Translations under genes and position numbers: made by a program
NCBI GenBank assembly: GCA_900468625.1
Contig: UBUL01000026.1
Coordinates: forward strand, 62,001-126,000
DNA: 64,000 bases
Direction: 5' to 3'
Source of the DNA: Hyphomicrobiales bacterium
GTDB lineage: Bacteria; Pseudomonadota; Alphaproteobacteria; Rhizobiales; Rhizobiaceae
In this document: positions 33,338 to 42,136 of the stretch, in pieces
Numbering within the stretch: the stretch's first letter is position 1
Layout of the letters: each line of letters begins with the position of its first letter
The notes under the pieces: generated by a model
What the model was told of the DNA's origin: nothing
Database searches by the model: none
The model's input: only the letters and a program-made list of their open reading frames with translations

Positions 33338-34362
33338 GCTCGCCAATCAAAACCTCCTTGCTCCGCCTGACGCCGCAGCTCATTGCGCTTGCAGTTATTC
33401 TTTTGTTGAATTTCATCATGTTCCCGCATTTCTTTCATCTGGAAGTTCAGAATGGAAGACTCTACGGAAGCTTAGTAGACGTACTCAATCGTGGTGCACC
33501 GGTCGCACTGCTCTCCATCGGCATGACGCTGGTCATCGCCACCAAGGGTATCGATCTGTCCGTCGGCGCGGTCATTGCGATCTGCGGTGCGGTTGCGGCA
33601 TCCTCGATCGTTGCTGGCTACCCGCTTTCCTATACGCTGCTGCTGACGATCGGCATCGGTTTGGCTTGCGGGCTCTGGAACGGATTCCTCGTCGCCGCAC
33701 TCGATATCCAGCCCATCATCGCGACGCTGGTGCTGATGGTGGCGGGCCGCGGCATCGCGCAATTGATCACCGAGGGCACGATCCTCACCTTCAACAATGA
33801 CGGGCTGATCTTCCTTGGCAGCGGTTCGTTCGCCGCCCTGCCGATGCCCGTCGTGATCTGGCTCCTCGCCGCGCTCGTGGTGATCGCTCTGGTTCGGCGC
33901 ACGGCGCTTGGAATGCTGGTCGAAGCGATCGGCATCAACCGTCGGGCAAGCACGCTTTCCGGTATCCGGACGCCGGTCCTGCTGATCGCGGTTTACGTAT
34001 TGAGCGGTCTGTGCGCATCCATCGCCGGCATCATCGTTACCGCCGACATCAAGGGCGCCGACGCCAACAACGCCGGTCTTTGGCTTGAACTGGACGCGAT
34101 CCTTGCCGTCGTGGTCGGTGGCAATTCGCTGCTCGGCGGCCGTTTCAGCATCGTCGGTTCGCTGATCGGCGCAATGATTATTCAATCGGTCAATACAGGC
34201 ATCCTGCTCTCCGGCTTTCCGCCGGAATTCAATCTGGTGATCAAGGCGCTCATCGTCATCGTCATTCTGGTCATCCAGTCCCCGGCAATGCAATCCGCCA
34301 CGTCGTTCCTCTGGCGGCGCCGAGGTGAGGGGCAGATGGTGCAGAAGGAGCAGGCAAAGTGA
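33334..34362 (+). CDS. Sugar ABC transporter permease, YtfT type
   Basis: Inner-membrane permease of 342 residues of the RbsC family. The signature IGMTLVIATKGIDLSVGAVIAI is clear, followed by several helices and the loop motif ANNAGLWLELDAILAVVVGGNSLLGG, where the EAA-like contact with the ATPase lies. It starts inside the ATPase stop (ATGA) and its own stop overlaps the next gene, so all subunits are translationally linked. Confidence 0.92.
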   Translation: MSSPIKTSLLRLTPQLIALAVILLLNFIMFPHFFHLEVQNGRLYGSLVDVLNRGAPVALLSIGMTLVIATKGIDLSVGAVIAICGAVAASSIVAGYPLSYTLLLTIGIGLACGLWNGFLVAALDIQPIIATLVLMVAGRGIAQLITEGTILTFNNDGLIFLGSGSFAALPMPVVIWLLAALVVIALVRRTALGMLVEAIGINRRASTLSGIRTPVLLIAVYVLSGLCASIAGIIVTADIKGADANNAGLWLELDAILAVVVGGNSLLGGRFSIVGSLIGAMIIQSVNTGILLSGFPPEFNLVIKALIVIVILVIQSPAMQSATSFLWRRRGEGQMVQKEQAK

Positions 34363-35327
34363 ATTCGAAATATCTTCCGCTGCTTGCGACGATCGTCATC
34401 TTCATCCTGGCCTATGTCGGCTGCGTGACGCAGTATCCGAACATGCTGTCGACGCGGGTGGTAGGCAACCTTTTGACGGACAATGCCTTTCTGGGAATTG
34501 CCGCTGTCGGTATGACGTTCGTGATCATCTCGGGCGGCATCGACCTGTCCATCGGCTCGGTCATTGCCTTCACCGGCGTTTTTCTGGCCGTCATTTTGCG
34601 CGATACGCCGATCCATCCGTTGATCGCATTCGCGCTGGCGCTTGTCATCACGACGTTTTTTGGCGCCGGCATGGGTGCCATCATCCACTATCTCAGCATG
34701 CCGCCTTTCATCGTGACGCTGGCCGGCATGTTTCTGGCGCGCGGTATCGCCTTCGTGCTGTCGATCGACAGTATCCCGATCGAGCATGATTTCTATTCTC
34801 AGCTCAACGATCTCTATTGGCTGATGCCTGGCGGCGGCAGGCTGACATTGATCGGCGGGCTCATGCTGCTAGTCTTTGCCGGCGGCATCTTGCTGGCGCA
34901 GCGCACCCGTTTCGGTGCCAATGTCTATGCACTTGGCGGCGGCGCGCAGACCGCGGAACTCATGGGCGTGCCGGTGGGGAAAACGACGATCCAGATTTAT
35001 GCACTGTCGGGATTTCTAGCTGGCCTATCCGGAATCGTTTTTTCGATCTACACATCTGCCGGATATTCGCTTGCCACGGTCGGTGTCGAACTCGATGCGA
35101 TTGCTGCCGTGGTCATAGGCGGAACACTGCTGACTGGAGGAGCGGGGTTCGTCGGGGGAACACTCATCGGAATTCTCATACAGGGCTTGATTCAGACCTA
35201 CATCACCTTCGACGGGACGCTTTCCAGCTGGTGGACGAAGATATTGATCGGCTTGTTGCTGTTTGCTTTTATTCTGATGCAGAAGGGTCTTCTGCTGCTT
35301 TCCCGCCTGAATCGACGATATGTCTAA
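34359..35327 (+). CDS. Sugar ABC transporter permease, YjfF type
   Basis: Second RbsC-like permease, 322 residues. It carries VGMTFVIISGGIDLSIGSVIAF and the ATPase contact loop VGVELDAIAAVVIGGTLLTGGAG. The start is GTG at 34359, overlapping the previous stop as GTGA. Two different permeases with one double ATPase is the arrangement of the E. coli galactofuranose importer YtfQRT-YjfF, which supports that substrate class. The 3' end overlaps the gntR start by 8 bases. Confidence 0.92.
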   Translation: MNSKYLPLLATIVIFILAYVGCVTQYPNMLSTRVVGNLLTDNAFLGIAAVGMTFVIISGGIDLSIGSVIAFTGVFLAVILRDTPIHPLIAFALALVITTFFGAGMGAIIHYLSMPPFIVTLAGMFLARGIAFVLSIDSIPIEHDFYSQLNDLYWLMPGGGRLTLIGGLMLLVFAGGILLAQRTRFGANVYALGGGAQTAELMGVPVGKTTIQIYALSGFLAGLSGIVFSIYTSAGYSLATVGVELDAIAAVVIGGTLLTGGAGFVGGTLIGILIQGLIQTYITFDGTLSSWWTKILIGLLLFAFILMQKGLLLLSRLNRRYV

Positions 35328-36090
35328 GGGAAGGGCTGAACGCTTGCGCGACCGATTGCTTGAGACCGGAAAATCCGAGGGAAAATCGCGCACGAGCCAC
35401 GCTCAGGTGGTCGATGAACTGGGTAAGGCGATCGTCTCTGGCGCATTTCCGATCGGAAGCATCCTTCCAGGCGACAGCGAGCTTCTGCAACGATTCAAGG
35501 TATCCCGAACCGTTCTGCGCGAAAGCATGAAGACCTTGGCTGCAAAGGGACTGGTCGTGCCGCGCGCGCGTGTCGGTACGCGCGTCACCGAAAAGATCCA
35601 TTGGAACATGTTCGACAACGAGGTGCTCAACTGGCATTTCGAGAGCGGGGTCAACAAGGAATTCCTTCTCCACCTTTACGACATACGCATGGCATTCGAG
35701 CCCTTCGCAGCCAGTCTTGTGGCAGAGCGGGCCAGCCGGGAGGACATCGATCTGCTTCGCAGTCTCGCCGCATCCATGGCTGAGCCTCATCACACCTCGG
35801 ACAGCCTCGCCATCGCCGATCTGCATTTCCATCTTGCCGTCACCGAGGCATCGCAGAATCCGTTCATGCGATCGCTGGGTGGGCTTATCGAAGCTGCACT
35901 CGTCGGCATGTTTCGCATGAGTGCGCCGCCTTCAGCCAATGGTTTTGCCAATATAGCGGATACGCACATGGCCATAGTGGATGCGATAGCGGCACGTGAC
36001 GGCCAGGCTGCCCATAAGGCGATGGAATTTGTGATCATCGATGGACGTCAACACGTTCTTGAAGCTTTCGAGGCTTTCGTCGAGGCCTGA
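35320..36090 (+). CDS. FadR-type GntR regulator of the sugar transport operon
   Basis: Transcription regulator of 256 residues. The winged helix (residues about 25-90) has GSILPGDSELLQRFKVSRTV and LRESMKTLAAKGLVVPRARVG; the FCD domain has HFHLAVTEASQNPFM and ADTHMAIVDAIAARDG, with histidines likely to hold a metal and a sugar acid or similar ligand. It overlaps the last permease gene by 8 bases, so it is made with the transporter and most likely controls it. An operator upstream of 30720 is expected; AGTA-T-TACT at 30661-30669 is a weak candidate. Confidence 0.9.
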   Translation: MSKGRAERLRDRLLETGKSEGKSRTSHAQVVDELGKAIVSGAFPIGSILPGDSELLQRFKVSRTVLRESMKTLAAKGLVVPRARVGTRVTEKIHWNMFDNEVLNWHFESGVNKEFLLHLYDIRMAFEPFAASLVAERASREDIDLLRSLAASMAEPHHTSDSLAIADLHFHLAVTEASQNPFMRSLGGLIEAALVGMFRMSAPPSANGFANIADTHMAIVDAIAARDGQAAHKAMEFVIIDGRQHVLEAFEAFVEA

Positions 36091-36191
36091 GCCTTGCTTT
36101 GAATTTCTCCATAGTTCATCGCTCGACTTGTTGCTATGAGGGGACTCGCCCGGTCCCGGGCGACGCCTGACCGTATATTTCGGAGCTTGAA

Positions 36192-37553
36192 ATGGAACGC
36201 AGCTGTCTCGCCATCATCCTCGCCGCCGGCGACAGTACCCGCATGAAATCGTCGATGTCGAAGGTCCTGCATCCGATCGCCAGCCGTCCGATGATCGCCC
36301 ATGTCATGGAGGCAATCGCCAGGACCGATATATCGGCGGCGGCTCTGGTCGTTGGGCGCAACGCCGATGAAGTCACTGCGGCAGCGTCGATCGGCGGCAT
36401 AGATGTCGAATCCTATCTGCAGAAAGAGCGGCTCGGAACCGGTCATGCCGTGCTGGCGGCGCGCGAGGCGATTGCCCGCGGATATGACGATATTCTTGTT
36501 GCCTACGGAGACGTGCCGCTGCTGACCGATGCGCCGCTGCGCGCCGCCCGCCAGGGACTGGCTGACGGCAACGACCTCGTCGTCATAGGCTTTCACACCG
36601 ATCATCCCAATGCCTATGGCCGATTGCTGGTCAAGGACGGCGAATTGATCGCCATCCGCGAGGCGAAGGACGCAACCGATGCCGAGCTAGCAGTAACGTG
36701 GTGCAACAGCGGCTTGATGGCAATCAACGGCCGCAAGGCGCTCGATTTGCTCGATCGCATCGGCAACAGCAACGCCAAGGGCGAGTATTATCTCACCGAC
36801 CTCGTCGAGATTGCCCGCTCGCTGGGTGGACGAGCCGTTGCCGTCGATGCGCCCGAGGTCGAGATGACAGGCTGCAACAACCGCGCCGAACTCGCCGTCA
36901 TCGAGCGCCTGTGGCAGGAGCGCCGCCGGCATGAGCTCATGCTGTCGGGCGTGACCATGGTTGCGCCGGAAACGGTGTTCCTCGCCTACGACACCGTGAT
37001 CGGCCAGGATGCGCTGATCGAGCCCAATGTTGTCTTCGGACCAGGCGCGGTAATCGAGGGAGGCGCGGTCATCCACGCCTTCTCGCATATTGAAGGCGCT
37101 CACGTCAGCGCCGGAGCGACCGTCGGGCCGTTTGCGCGGCTGCGTCCGGGCGCCAATCTTGCCGGCGGTTCCAAGGTCGGCAATTTCTGCGAGGTCAAGA
37201 ACGGGAAGATCGGCGAGGGCGCCAAGGTCAATCATCTGACCTATATCGGCGACGCGACGGTCGGGCCTGGCAGCAATATCGGCGCGGGCACGATCACCTG
37301 CAATTATGACGGGGTGAACAAGTACGAAACCCATATAGGCGCCAATGCCTTCGTCGGCTCCAATTCCTCGCTGGTAGCCCCCATTCGCATCGGCGACGGC
37401 GCCTATATCGCTTCCGGCAGCGTCATCACAGATGATGTTCCGGCCGATGCGCTGGCCTTCGGCCGCGCACGCCAGGAGGTGAAGCCGGAGCGTGCCAAGG
37501 TCTTGCGCGAACGAGCCTTGGCCATCAAGGCGGCGAAGAAGAGCGGTCACTAG
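36192..37553 (+). CDS. glmU: GlmU, bifunctional UDP-GlcNAc pyrophosphorylase and GlcN-1-P acetyltransferase
   Basis: Makes UDP-N-acetylglucosamine, the precursor of peptidoglycan, lipid A and exopolysaccharide. The 453-residue protein has an N-terminal uridylyltransferase domain starting CLAIILAAGDSTRMKS and a C-terminal left-handed beta-helix from about residue 250 with hexapeptide repeats (VGPFARLRPGANL, NFCEVKNGKIGEGAKVNHL, NIGAGTITCNYDG). The pyrophosphorylase signature differs slightly from E. coli: STRM in place of GTRM and SKVLH in place of PKVLH, but Arg and Lys are kept. glmS follows about 110 bases downstream. Confidence 0.97.
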   Translation: MERSCLAIILAAGDSTRMKSSMSKVLHPIASRPMIAHVMEAIARTDISAAALVVGRNADEVTAAASIGGIDVESYLQKERLGTGHAVLAAREAIARGYDDILVAYGDVPLLTDAPLRAARQGLADGNDLVVIGFHTDHPNAYGRLLVKDGELIAIREAKDATDAELAVTWCNSGLMAINGRKALDLLDRIGNSNAKGEYYLTDLVEIARSLGGRAVAVDAPEVEMTGCNNRAELAVIERLWQERRRHELMLSGVTMVAPETVFLAYDTVIGQDALIEPNVVFGPGAVIEGGAVIHAFSHIEGAHVSAGATVGPFARLRPGANLAGGSKVGNFCEVKNGKIGEGAKVNHLTYIGDATVGPGSNIGAGTITCNYDGVNKYETHIGANAFVGSNSSLVAPIRIGDGAYIASGSVITDDVPADALAFGRARQEVKPERAKVLRERALAIKAAKKSGH

Positions 37554-37567
37554 AGCGGATTCAGGTA

Positions 37568-37613
37568 ACGGTCCGAAATCGAAAGTGACCGTCGTGGCAA
37601 TTGAGAAAATTGC
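37568..37613 (+). repeat. Two small hairpins between glmU and glmS
   Basis: ACGGTC pairs with GACCGT (about 37568-37592), and GCAATT (37597-37602) pairs with AATTGC (37608-37613) over GAGAA. They lie in the glmU-glmS gap; no T-run follows. They could be leader structure for glmS or mRNA stabilisers. No glmS ribozyme core is recognisable. Confidence 0.4.
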
Positions 37614-37665
37614 AGGATTGATTAGGAGTTGCCCTCAAATCTGAGGTCAGACGGAGAGAATATAT

Positions 37666-39492
37666 ATGTGCGGTATTGTTGGGATCGTCGGAACGGCACC
37701 TGTGGCGGATCGCTTGGTGGATGCGCTGCGGCGCCTCGAATATCGCGGTTATGATTCGGCCGGCGTTGCGACGATCCATAACGGCGTGATGGATCGCCGC
37801 CGCGCGGAAGGAAAGCTGTTCAATCTGGAGAAACGGCTGGAAACGGATCCTCTGCCGGGCACGACGGGCATCGCGCATACGCGCTGGGCGACCCATGGCG
37901 TTCCGAATGAAACCAATGCCCACCCGCATTTCGTCGAAGGCGTTGCCGTCGTTCATAACGGCATCATCGAAAACTTCTCGGAACTGCGTGAGGAATTGAA
38001 GGCCGGGGGCAGGGTGTTTTCTTCGCAGACGGACACGGAAGTCGTGGCGCACCTGCTTGCGAACTATATCCGCGAAGGGCTGGATTCCCGCGCTGCCATG
38101 CTCAAAATGCTGAACCGCGTGACGGGCGCCTACGCATTGGCTGTGATGTTCGAGAACGATCCCGGCACGCTGATGGCGGCACGCTCCGGTCCGCCGCTCG
38201 CAGTCGGGCATGGCAAGGGCGAGATGTTCCTCGGCTCGGATGCCATTGCGCTCGCACCGTTCACCAGCGAGATCACCTACCTCGTCGATGGCGATTGCGC
38301 GATCGTCACCCACGCAGGTGCCACGATCCTCGATTACACTGGCAAGGAAGTGACAAGGCCCAGGCAGATTTCCCATGCGACCGCCTATGTCGTCGACAAA
38401 GGCAATCATCGCCATTTCATGGAAAAGGAAATCTACGAGCAGCCCGAAGTCATCTCCCATGCGCTCAGCCACTATGTCGATTTCGCCAGCCACCGCGTGC
38501 ATCCCGAAGTATCGGCCATCGACTTTGGGAAGGTATCGGGCCTGGCGATCTCCGCCTGCGGCACGGCCTATCTCGCCGGCCTAGTCGGCAAATACTGGTT
38601 CGAGCGCTATGCGCGTCTTCCGGTCGAAATTGATGTTGCCTCCGAATTCCGATACCGCGAAATGCCCCTGCAGCCTTCGCAGGCGGCGCTGTTCATCTCT
38701 CAGTCCGGCGAGACGGCCGATACGCTGGCTTCGCTGCGCTATTGCCGCGACAACGGCCTGAAGATCGGTGCCGTCGTCAACGTCAAGGAATCGACGATTG
38801 CGCGCGAATCCGACGCCGTATTCCCGATCATGGCTGGTCCGGAGATCGGGGTTGCTTCGACGAAGGCCTTCACCTGCCAGCTGGCGGTTCTGGCATCTCT
38901 GGCGATCGGAGCCGGTGTCGCTCGCGGCACCGTCAGCGCCGCGGACGAGAAGGAGCTGGTGCACCATCTCGTCGAAATGCCGCGCATCATGGCGCAGGTG
39001 CTGAACATCATTCAGCCCCAGATTGAAAGCCTTTCCCGTGAAATTTCGAAATACAAGGATGTGCTCTATCTCGGCCGTGGCACCAGCTTCCCGCTCGCCA
39101 TGGAAGGCGCGCTCAAGCTGAAGGAGATTTCCTACATTCATGCCGAAGGCTACGCCGCTGGCGAGCTCAAGCATGGTCCGATCGCGCTCATCGATGAAAA
39201 CATGCCCGTTATCGTCATCGCTCCGCATGATCGCTTCTTCGACAAGACCGTCTCCAACATGCAGGAAGTGGCGGCGCGCGGCGGGCGAATCATTTTCATC
39301 ACGGATGCGAAAGGTGCCGCCGCGTCGACATTGCCGACCATGGCGACCATTACCCTGCCGGTCGTCGATGAAATCATCGCGCCGATCATCTTTTCGCTGC
39401 CGATTCAATTGCTTGCCTATCACACCGCCGTCTTCATGGGCACCGATGTCGATCAGCCGCGCAACCTTGCCAAATCGGTGACGGTGGAATAG
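37666..39492 (+). CDS. glmS: GlmS, glutamine-fructose-6-phosphate aminotransferase (isomerising)
   Basis: Converts fructose-6-phosphate and glutamine to glucosamine-6-phosphate, the first step towards UDP-GlcNAc. The 608-residue product starts MCGIVGIVG, where Cys2 becomes the N-terminal nucleophile of the glutaminase domain, with RWATHG and HNGIIENF following. Two SIS sugar-isomerase domains come after, with ISACGTAYLAG, SQSGETADTLA and, near the end, LKEISYIHAEGYAAGELKHGP. The ending LAKSVTVE is the family C terminus. Length is normal. Confidence 0.98.
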   Translation: MCGIVGIVGTAPVADRLVDALRRLEYRGYDSAGVATIHNGVMDRRRAEGKLFNLEKRLETDPLPGTTGIAHTRWATHGVPNETNAHPHFVEGVAVVHNGIIENFSELREELKAGGRVFSSQTDTEVVAHLLANYIREGLDSRAAMLKMLNRVTGAYALAVMFENDPGTLMAARSGPPLAVGHGKGEMFLGSDAIALAPFTSEITYLVDGDCAIVTHAGATILDYTGKEVTRPRQISHATAYVVDKGNHRHFMEKEIYEQPEVISHALSHYVDFASHRVHPEVSAIDFGKVSGLAISACGTAYLAGLVGKYWFERYARLPVEIDVASEFRYREMPLQPSQAALFISQSGETADTLASLRYCRDNGLKIGAVVNVKESTIARESDAVFPIMAGPEIGVASTKAFTCQLAVLASLAIGAGVARGTVSAADEKELVHHLVEMPRIMAQVLNIIQPQIESLSREISKYKDVLYLGRGTSFPLAMEGALKLKEISYIHAEGYAAGELKHGPIALIDENMPVIVIAPHDRFFDKTVSNMQEVAARGGRIIFITDAKGAAASTLPTMATITLPVVDEIIAPIIFSLPIQLLAYHTAVFMGTDVDQPRNLAKSVTVE

Positions 39493-39670
39493 GCCCGCCT
39501 GCGGTCACGCTTTTGCTTTCACGTCGTCGTGAGCCGGGCGTCTGTTCGGCTTGGCGGCGTGACTGACGGGTTGTATGCAATGATGATTTCTGGCACGTTT
39601 CCTGGACGGAGATGGTGGGGAGGTTTTGCCGGTTAGGGGTGGGCGACGGAACGGAGTTTTCGAGCGGCGA

Positions 39671-40369
39671 ATGACTGAAAAGCTCATCAAGATGTCCGTA
39701 ACCACGCGGATCAGAAACAATTTCCTGGCCGGCCTCATCATCTGTGCTCCGATAGCAATCACGCTTTGGCTGACCTGGTCCGTCGTTCATTGGGCCGACA
39801 GTTGGGTTCGCCCCTATATTCCCGCGCGCTACGACCCTGAGAGCTATCTGAATTTCGCCGTTCCCGGCACCGGCCTGCTGATCGCGATGATCTTCATCAC
39901 GCTGGTCGGTTTCCTGGCCAAGAACCTGATCGGCCAGAGCATCGTCCGCTTCGGCGAGTTGATCGTCAATCGCGTTCCGCTGGTGCGGACGATCTACAAA
40001 AGCGTCAAGCAGATATTCGAAACGGTGCTGAAGGAGCAGGGCACCTCCTTCAAGAAGGTCGGGCTGATCGAGTATCCGAGCCCGGGCCTCTGGTCCATGG
40101 TTTTCATATCGACGGATGCCAAAGGCGAGATCGCCTCGAAGTTCAACGCCATGGGGCAGGACATGGTGGCGGTTTTCCTGCCGCCTACACCCGTGCCGAC
40201 GGCCGGTTTTCTTGTCTTCGTTCCTCGCGACAAGATCACGGTGCTCGACATGAGTCCCGAGGATGGCGCCAAGCTCCTGATATCGGGCGGTCTCGTTGCG
40301 CCAGAATATAGGGAGCTGGTCGCGGCCAAGGAACTGCGGCAACCCGTTCCCATAAAGTCCCTCTCCTAG
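39671..40369 (+). CDS. DUF502 family membrane protein
   Basis: Conserved inner-membrane protein of 232 residues without known function. Two membrane helices are visible near the N terminus: GLIICAPIAITLWLTWSVV and TGLLIAMIFITLVGFLAKNLI. The family signature NRVPLVRTIYKSVKQIFETV follows, then KKVGLIEYPSPGLWSMVFIS and FLPPTPVPTAGFLVFVPRDK. The ATG at 39671 is chosen; ATG at 39692 is also possible, while the more distant codon at 39626 would add an unrelated Arg/Gly-rich lead. Homologues are often near recG in rhizobia, as here. Confidence 0.88.
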   Translation: MTEKLIKMSVTTRIRNNFLAGLIICAPIAITLWLTWSVVHWADSWVRPYIPARYDPESYLNFAVPGTGLLIAMIFITLVGFLAKNLIGQSIVRFGELIVNRVPLVRTIYKSVKQIFETVLKEQGTSFKKVGLIEYPSPGLWSMVFISTDAKGEIASKFNAMGQDMVAVFLPPTPVPTAGFLVFVPRDKITVLDMSPEDGAKLLISGGLVAPEYRELVAAKELRQPVPIKSLS

Positions 40370-40494
40370 AATTGCTCCAGTTCCTATAGTTGGATGGATG
40401 ACCTCGCGTATTACGCGAACTGTCATGTCCCTATCATATTGACACCTTAGATCGTCGTTGGGGACAGATTGCCGGATGCATCTCATCATCGGAT

Positions 40495-40524
40495 GCCCGG
40501 CGCTTCCGTGCCGGGCTGTCGTTT
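40495..40524 (+). terminator. Hairpin after the DUF502 gene
   Basis: GCCCGGC (40495-40501) pairs with GCCGGGC (40510-40516) over an 8-base loop and is followed by TGTCGTTTT. The T-run is broken by GTCG, so termination may be weak. Confidence 0.5.
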
Positions 40525-40599
40525 TCTGACTCGATCTGAAATCGGGCCGGAGATGGATGCCGTTGTCTCCATAAGGGCTTTCATCAGGAGGATATTGTC

Positions 40600-42096
40600 T
40601 TGACCTATATGCGTTCGAAGAGCTCGCCGCTCCTGTCGGCTGCACTCGCCACATTCGTTTTCGCCGCGCCGGCCGCGGTACTCGCCGATACGTCCGTAAC
40701 CGTTCAGGGCGTGACGCTCGTCAATAAGGGCCGCGTCGCCATCGGCCGCATTCCAGCCAATCAGCGGGACAAGTTCGGCGAAACCTTCGGTTCCGGCTCG
40801 GGCATGTCGATCGACATTAAGAACTGGAGCCGCAATGCCGACGGCACCTACAAAGGTTCGCTGTGGCTGCTGCCGGACCGCGGCTACAATGTCGCCGGCA
40901 CCACGGATTACCGCGCGCGTCTCAACACCATCGATATCAAGCTGACGCCGGTTGCTCCCGGCGCAACGCCGCCGGCCGGCAAAGAACAGTCGGGTGTCGA
41001 AGCCAAGCTCGCGGATACGCTGCTGCTGAGGGACAATAAGGGCACAGAAACCACGGGGCTCGATCCGGCGAACGGCGTCCGCAATCCGGAAGGCGCCATG
41101 CCATTGCTGCCGCAGGCGCCAAACGGCAAGATCTCGCTCGACAACGAAGCCATTGCCCGTCTTCCCGATGGCTCGATGTTCATCAGCGATGAATACGGCC
41201 CCTACATCTACCGCTTCTCGGCCGATGGAAAGATGATCTCGGCCACGGCACCGCCGGCCGCGTTTCTGCCGATGCGACACGGCACGGTGAATTTCTCCTC
41301 GAACAATCCAGGCCCTGGCGAAGCGGCTCCCGATCCGAAGGACCCGACGAGCGGGCGTCAGAACAACCAGGGCTTCGAGGGCATGTCCCTGACCCCCGAC
41401 GGCAAGTTCCTGATCGCCGTACTCCAGTCCGCGACCCGTCAGGATGGTGGTGATTCCAGCTCGACGAGACAGAACACACGCGCCCTGGTCTACGACGCTG
41501 CCGATCTCGATCACCTGAAACTGGTGCACGAATATGTCGTGCCTTTGCCGGTTTTCACCAACGACAAGGGCAAGACCGCCGTCGCCGCCCAGAGCGAAAT
41601 CGTGGCGCTTTCACCAACAAGCTTCCTGATGCTCGCGCGCGACAGCAACAACGGCTACGGCCAGAAGGGTGACAAGTCGATCTATCGCAGTGTTGTCACC
41701 GTCGATGTGTCCGCCGCCACCGACATTGCCGGCGGCAGGTTCGACGGCGATACCGCTGCCGCTCCGAAGGGCGTTCTCGATCCCTCGGTCAAGCCGGCTG
41801 TCCTCAGCCAGTTTATCGACATCAACGACACTGCCGATCTCGCCCGCTTCGGCCTTCACAACGGCGCTCCGAACGATCGCAACAATCTCTCGGAAAAGTG
41901 GGAAGCCATGTCGCTCGCCAGCGTCCAGGATCCGAAGCTGCCGGACGATTACTTCCTGTTCGTCGCCAACGATAACGACTTCATCACCCAGGACGGCTTC
42001 CAGGTCGGAGCCGCCTACAAGGATGATAGCGGCGCCGATGTCGACACCATGTTCCAGGTGTTCCAAGTCACCATTCCAGGCCTCTCCGCCAAGTAA
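40600..42096 (+). CDS. Exported esterase-like phytase family protein
   Basis: Predicted periplasmic protein of 498 residues. A signal peptide covers about the first 30 residues (SPLLSAALATFVFAAPAAVLA). The rest matches the esterase-like activity of phytase domain: SGMSIDI, LPDRGYN, ADGSMFISDEYGPYIYRF-type segments (seen as LPDGSMFISDEYGPYIY), NNQGFEGMSLTPDGKFL and SEKWEAMSLASV. The family has a beta-propeller fold; true phytase activity is rarely shown. AGGAGG at 40586-40591 is eight bases before the TTG at 40600 and 17 before the ATG at 40609, so TTG is the better start. Confidence 0.88.
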   Translation: MTYMRSKSSPLLSAALATFVFAAPAAVLADTSVTVQGVTLVNKGRVAIGRIPANQRDKFGETFGSGSGMSIDIKNWSRNADGTYKGSLWLLPDRGYNVAGTTDYRARLNTIDIKLTPVAPGATPPAGKEQSGVEAKLADTLLLRDNKGTETTGLDPANGVRNPEGAMPLLPQAPNGKISLDNEAIARLPDGSMFISDEYGPYIYRFSADGKMISATAPPAAFLPMRHGTVNFSSNNPGPGEAAPDPKDPTSGRQNNQGFEGMSLTPDGKFLIAVLQSATRQDGGDSSSTRQNTRALVYDAADLDHLKLVHEYVVPLPVFTNDKGKTAVAAQSEIVALSPTSFLMLARDSNNGYGQKGDKSIYRSVVTVDVSAATDIAGGRFDGDTAAAPKGVLDPSVKPAVLSQFIDINDTADLARFGLHNGAPNDRNNLSEKWEAMSLASVQDPKLPDDYFLFVANDNDFITQDGFQVGAAYKDDSGADVDTMFQVFQVTIPGLSAK

Positions 42097-42136
42097 TGTC
42101 GCGAAAGGGATGGGCGCGGTTACCGCGTCCATCCGC

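Noticed and set aside
37554..37665. glmS riboswitch/ribozyme before glmS
   Set aside because: That ribozyme is known mainly from Gram-positive bacteria, needs a larger conserved core, and only small hairpins are present here.
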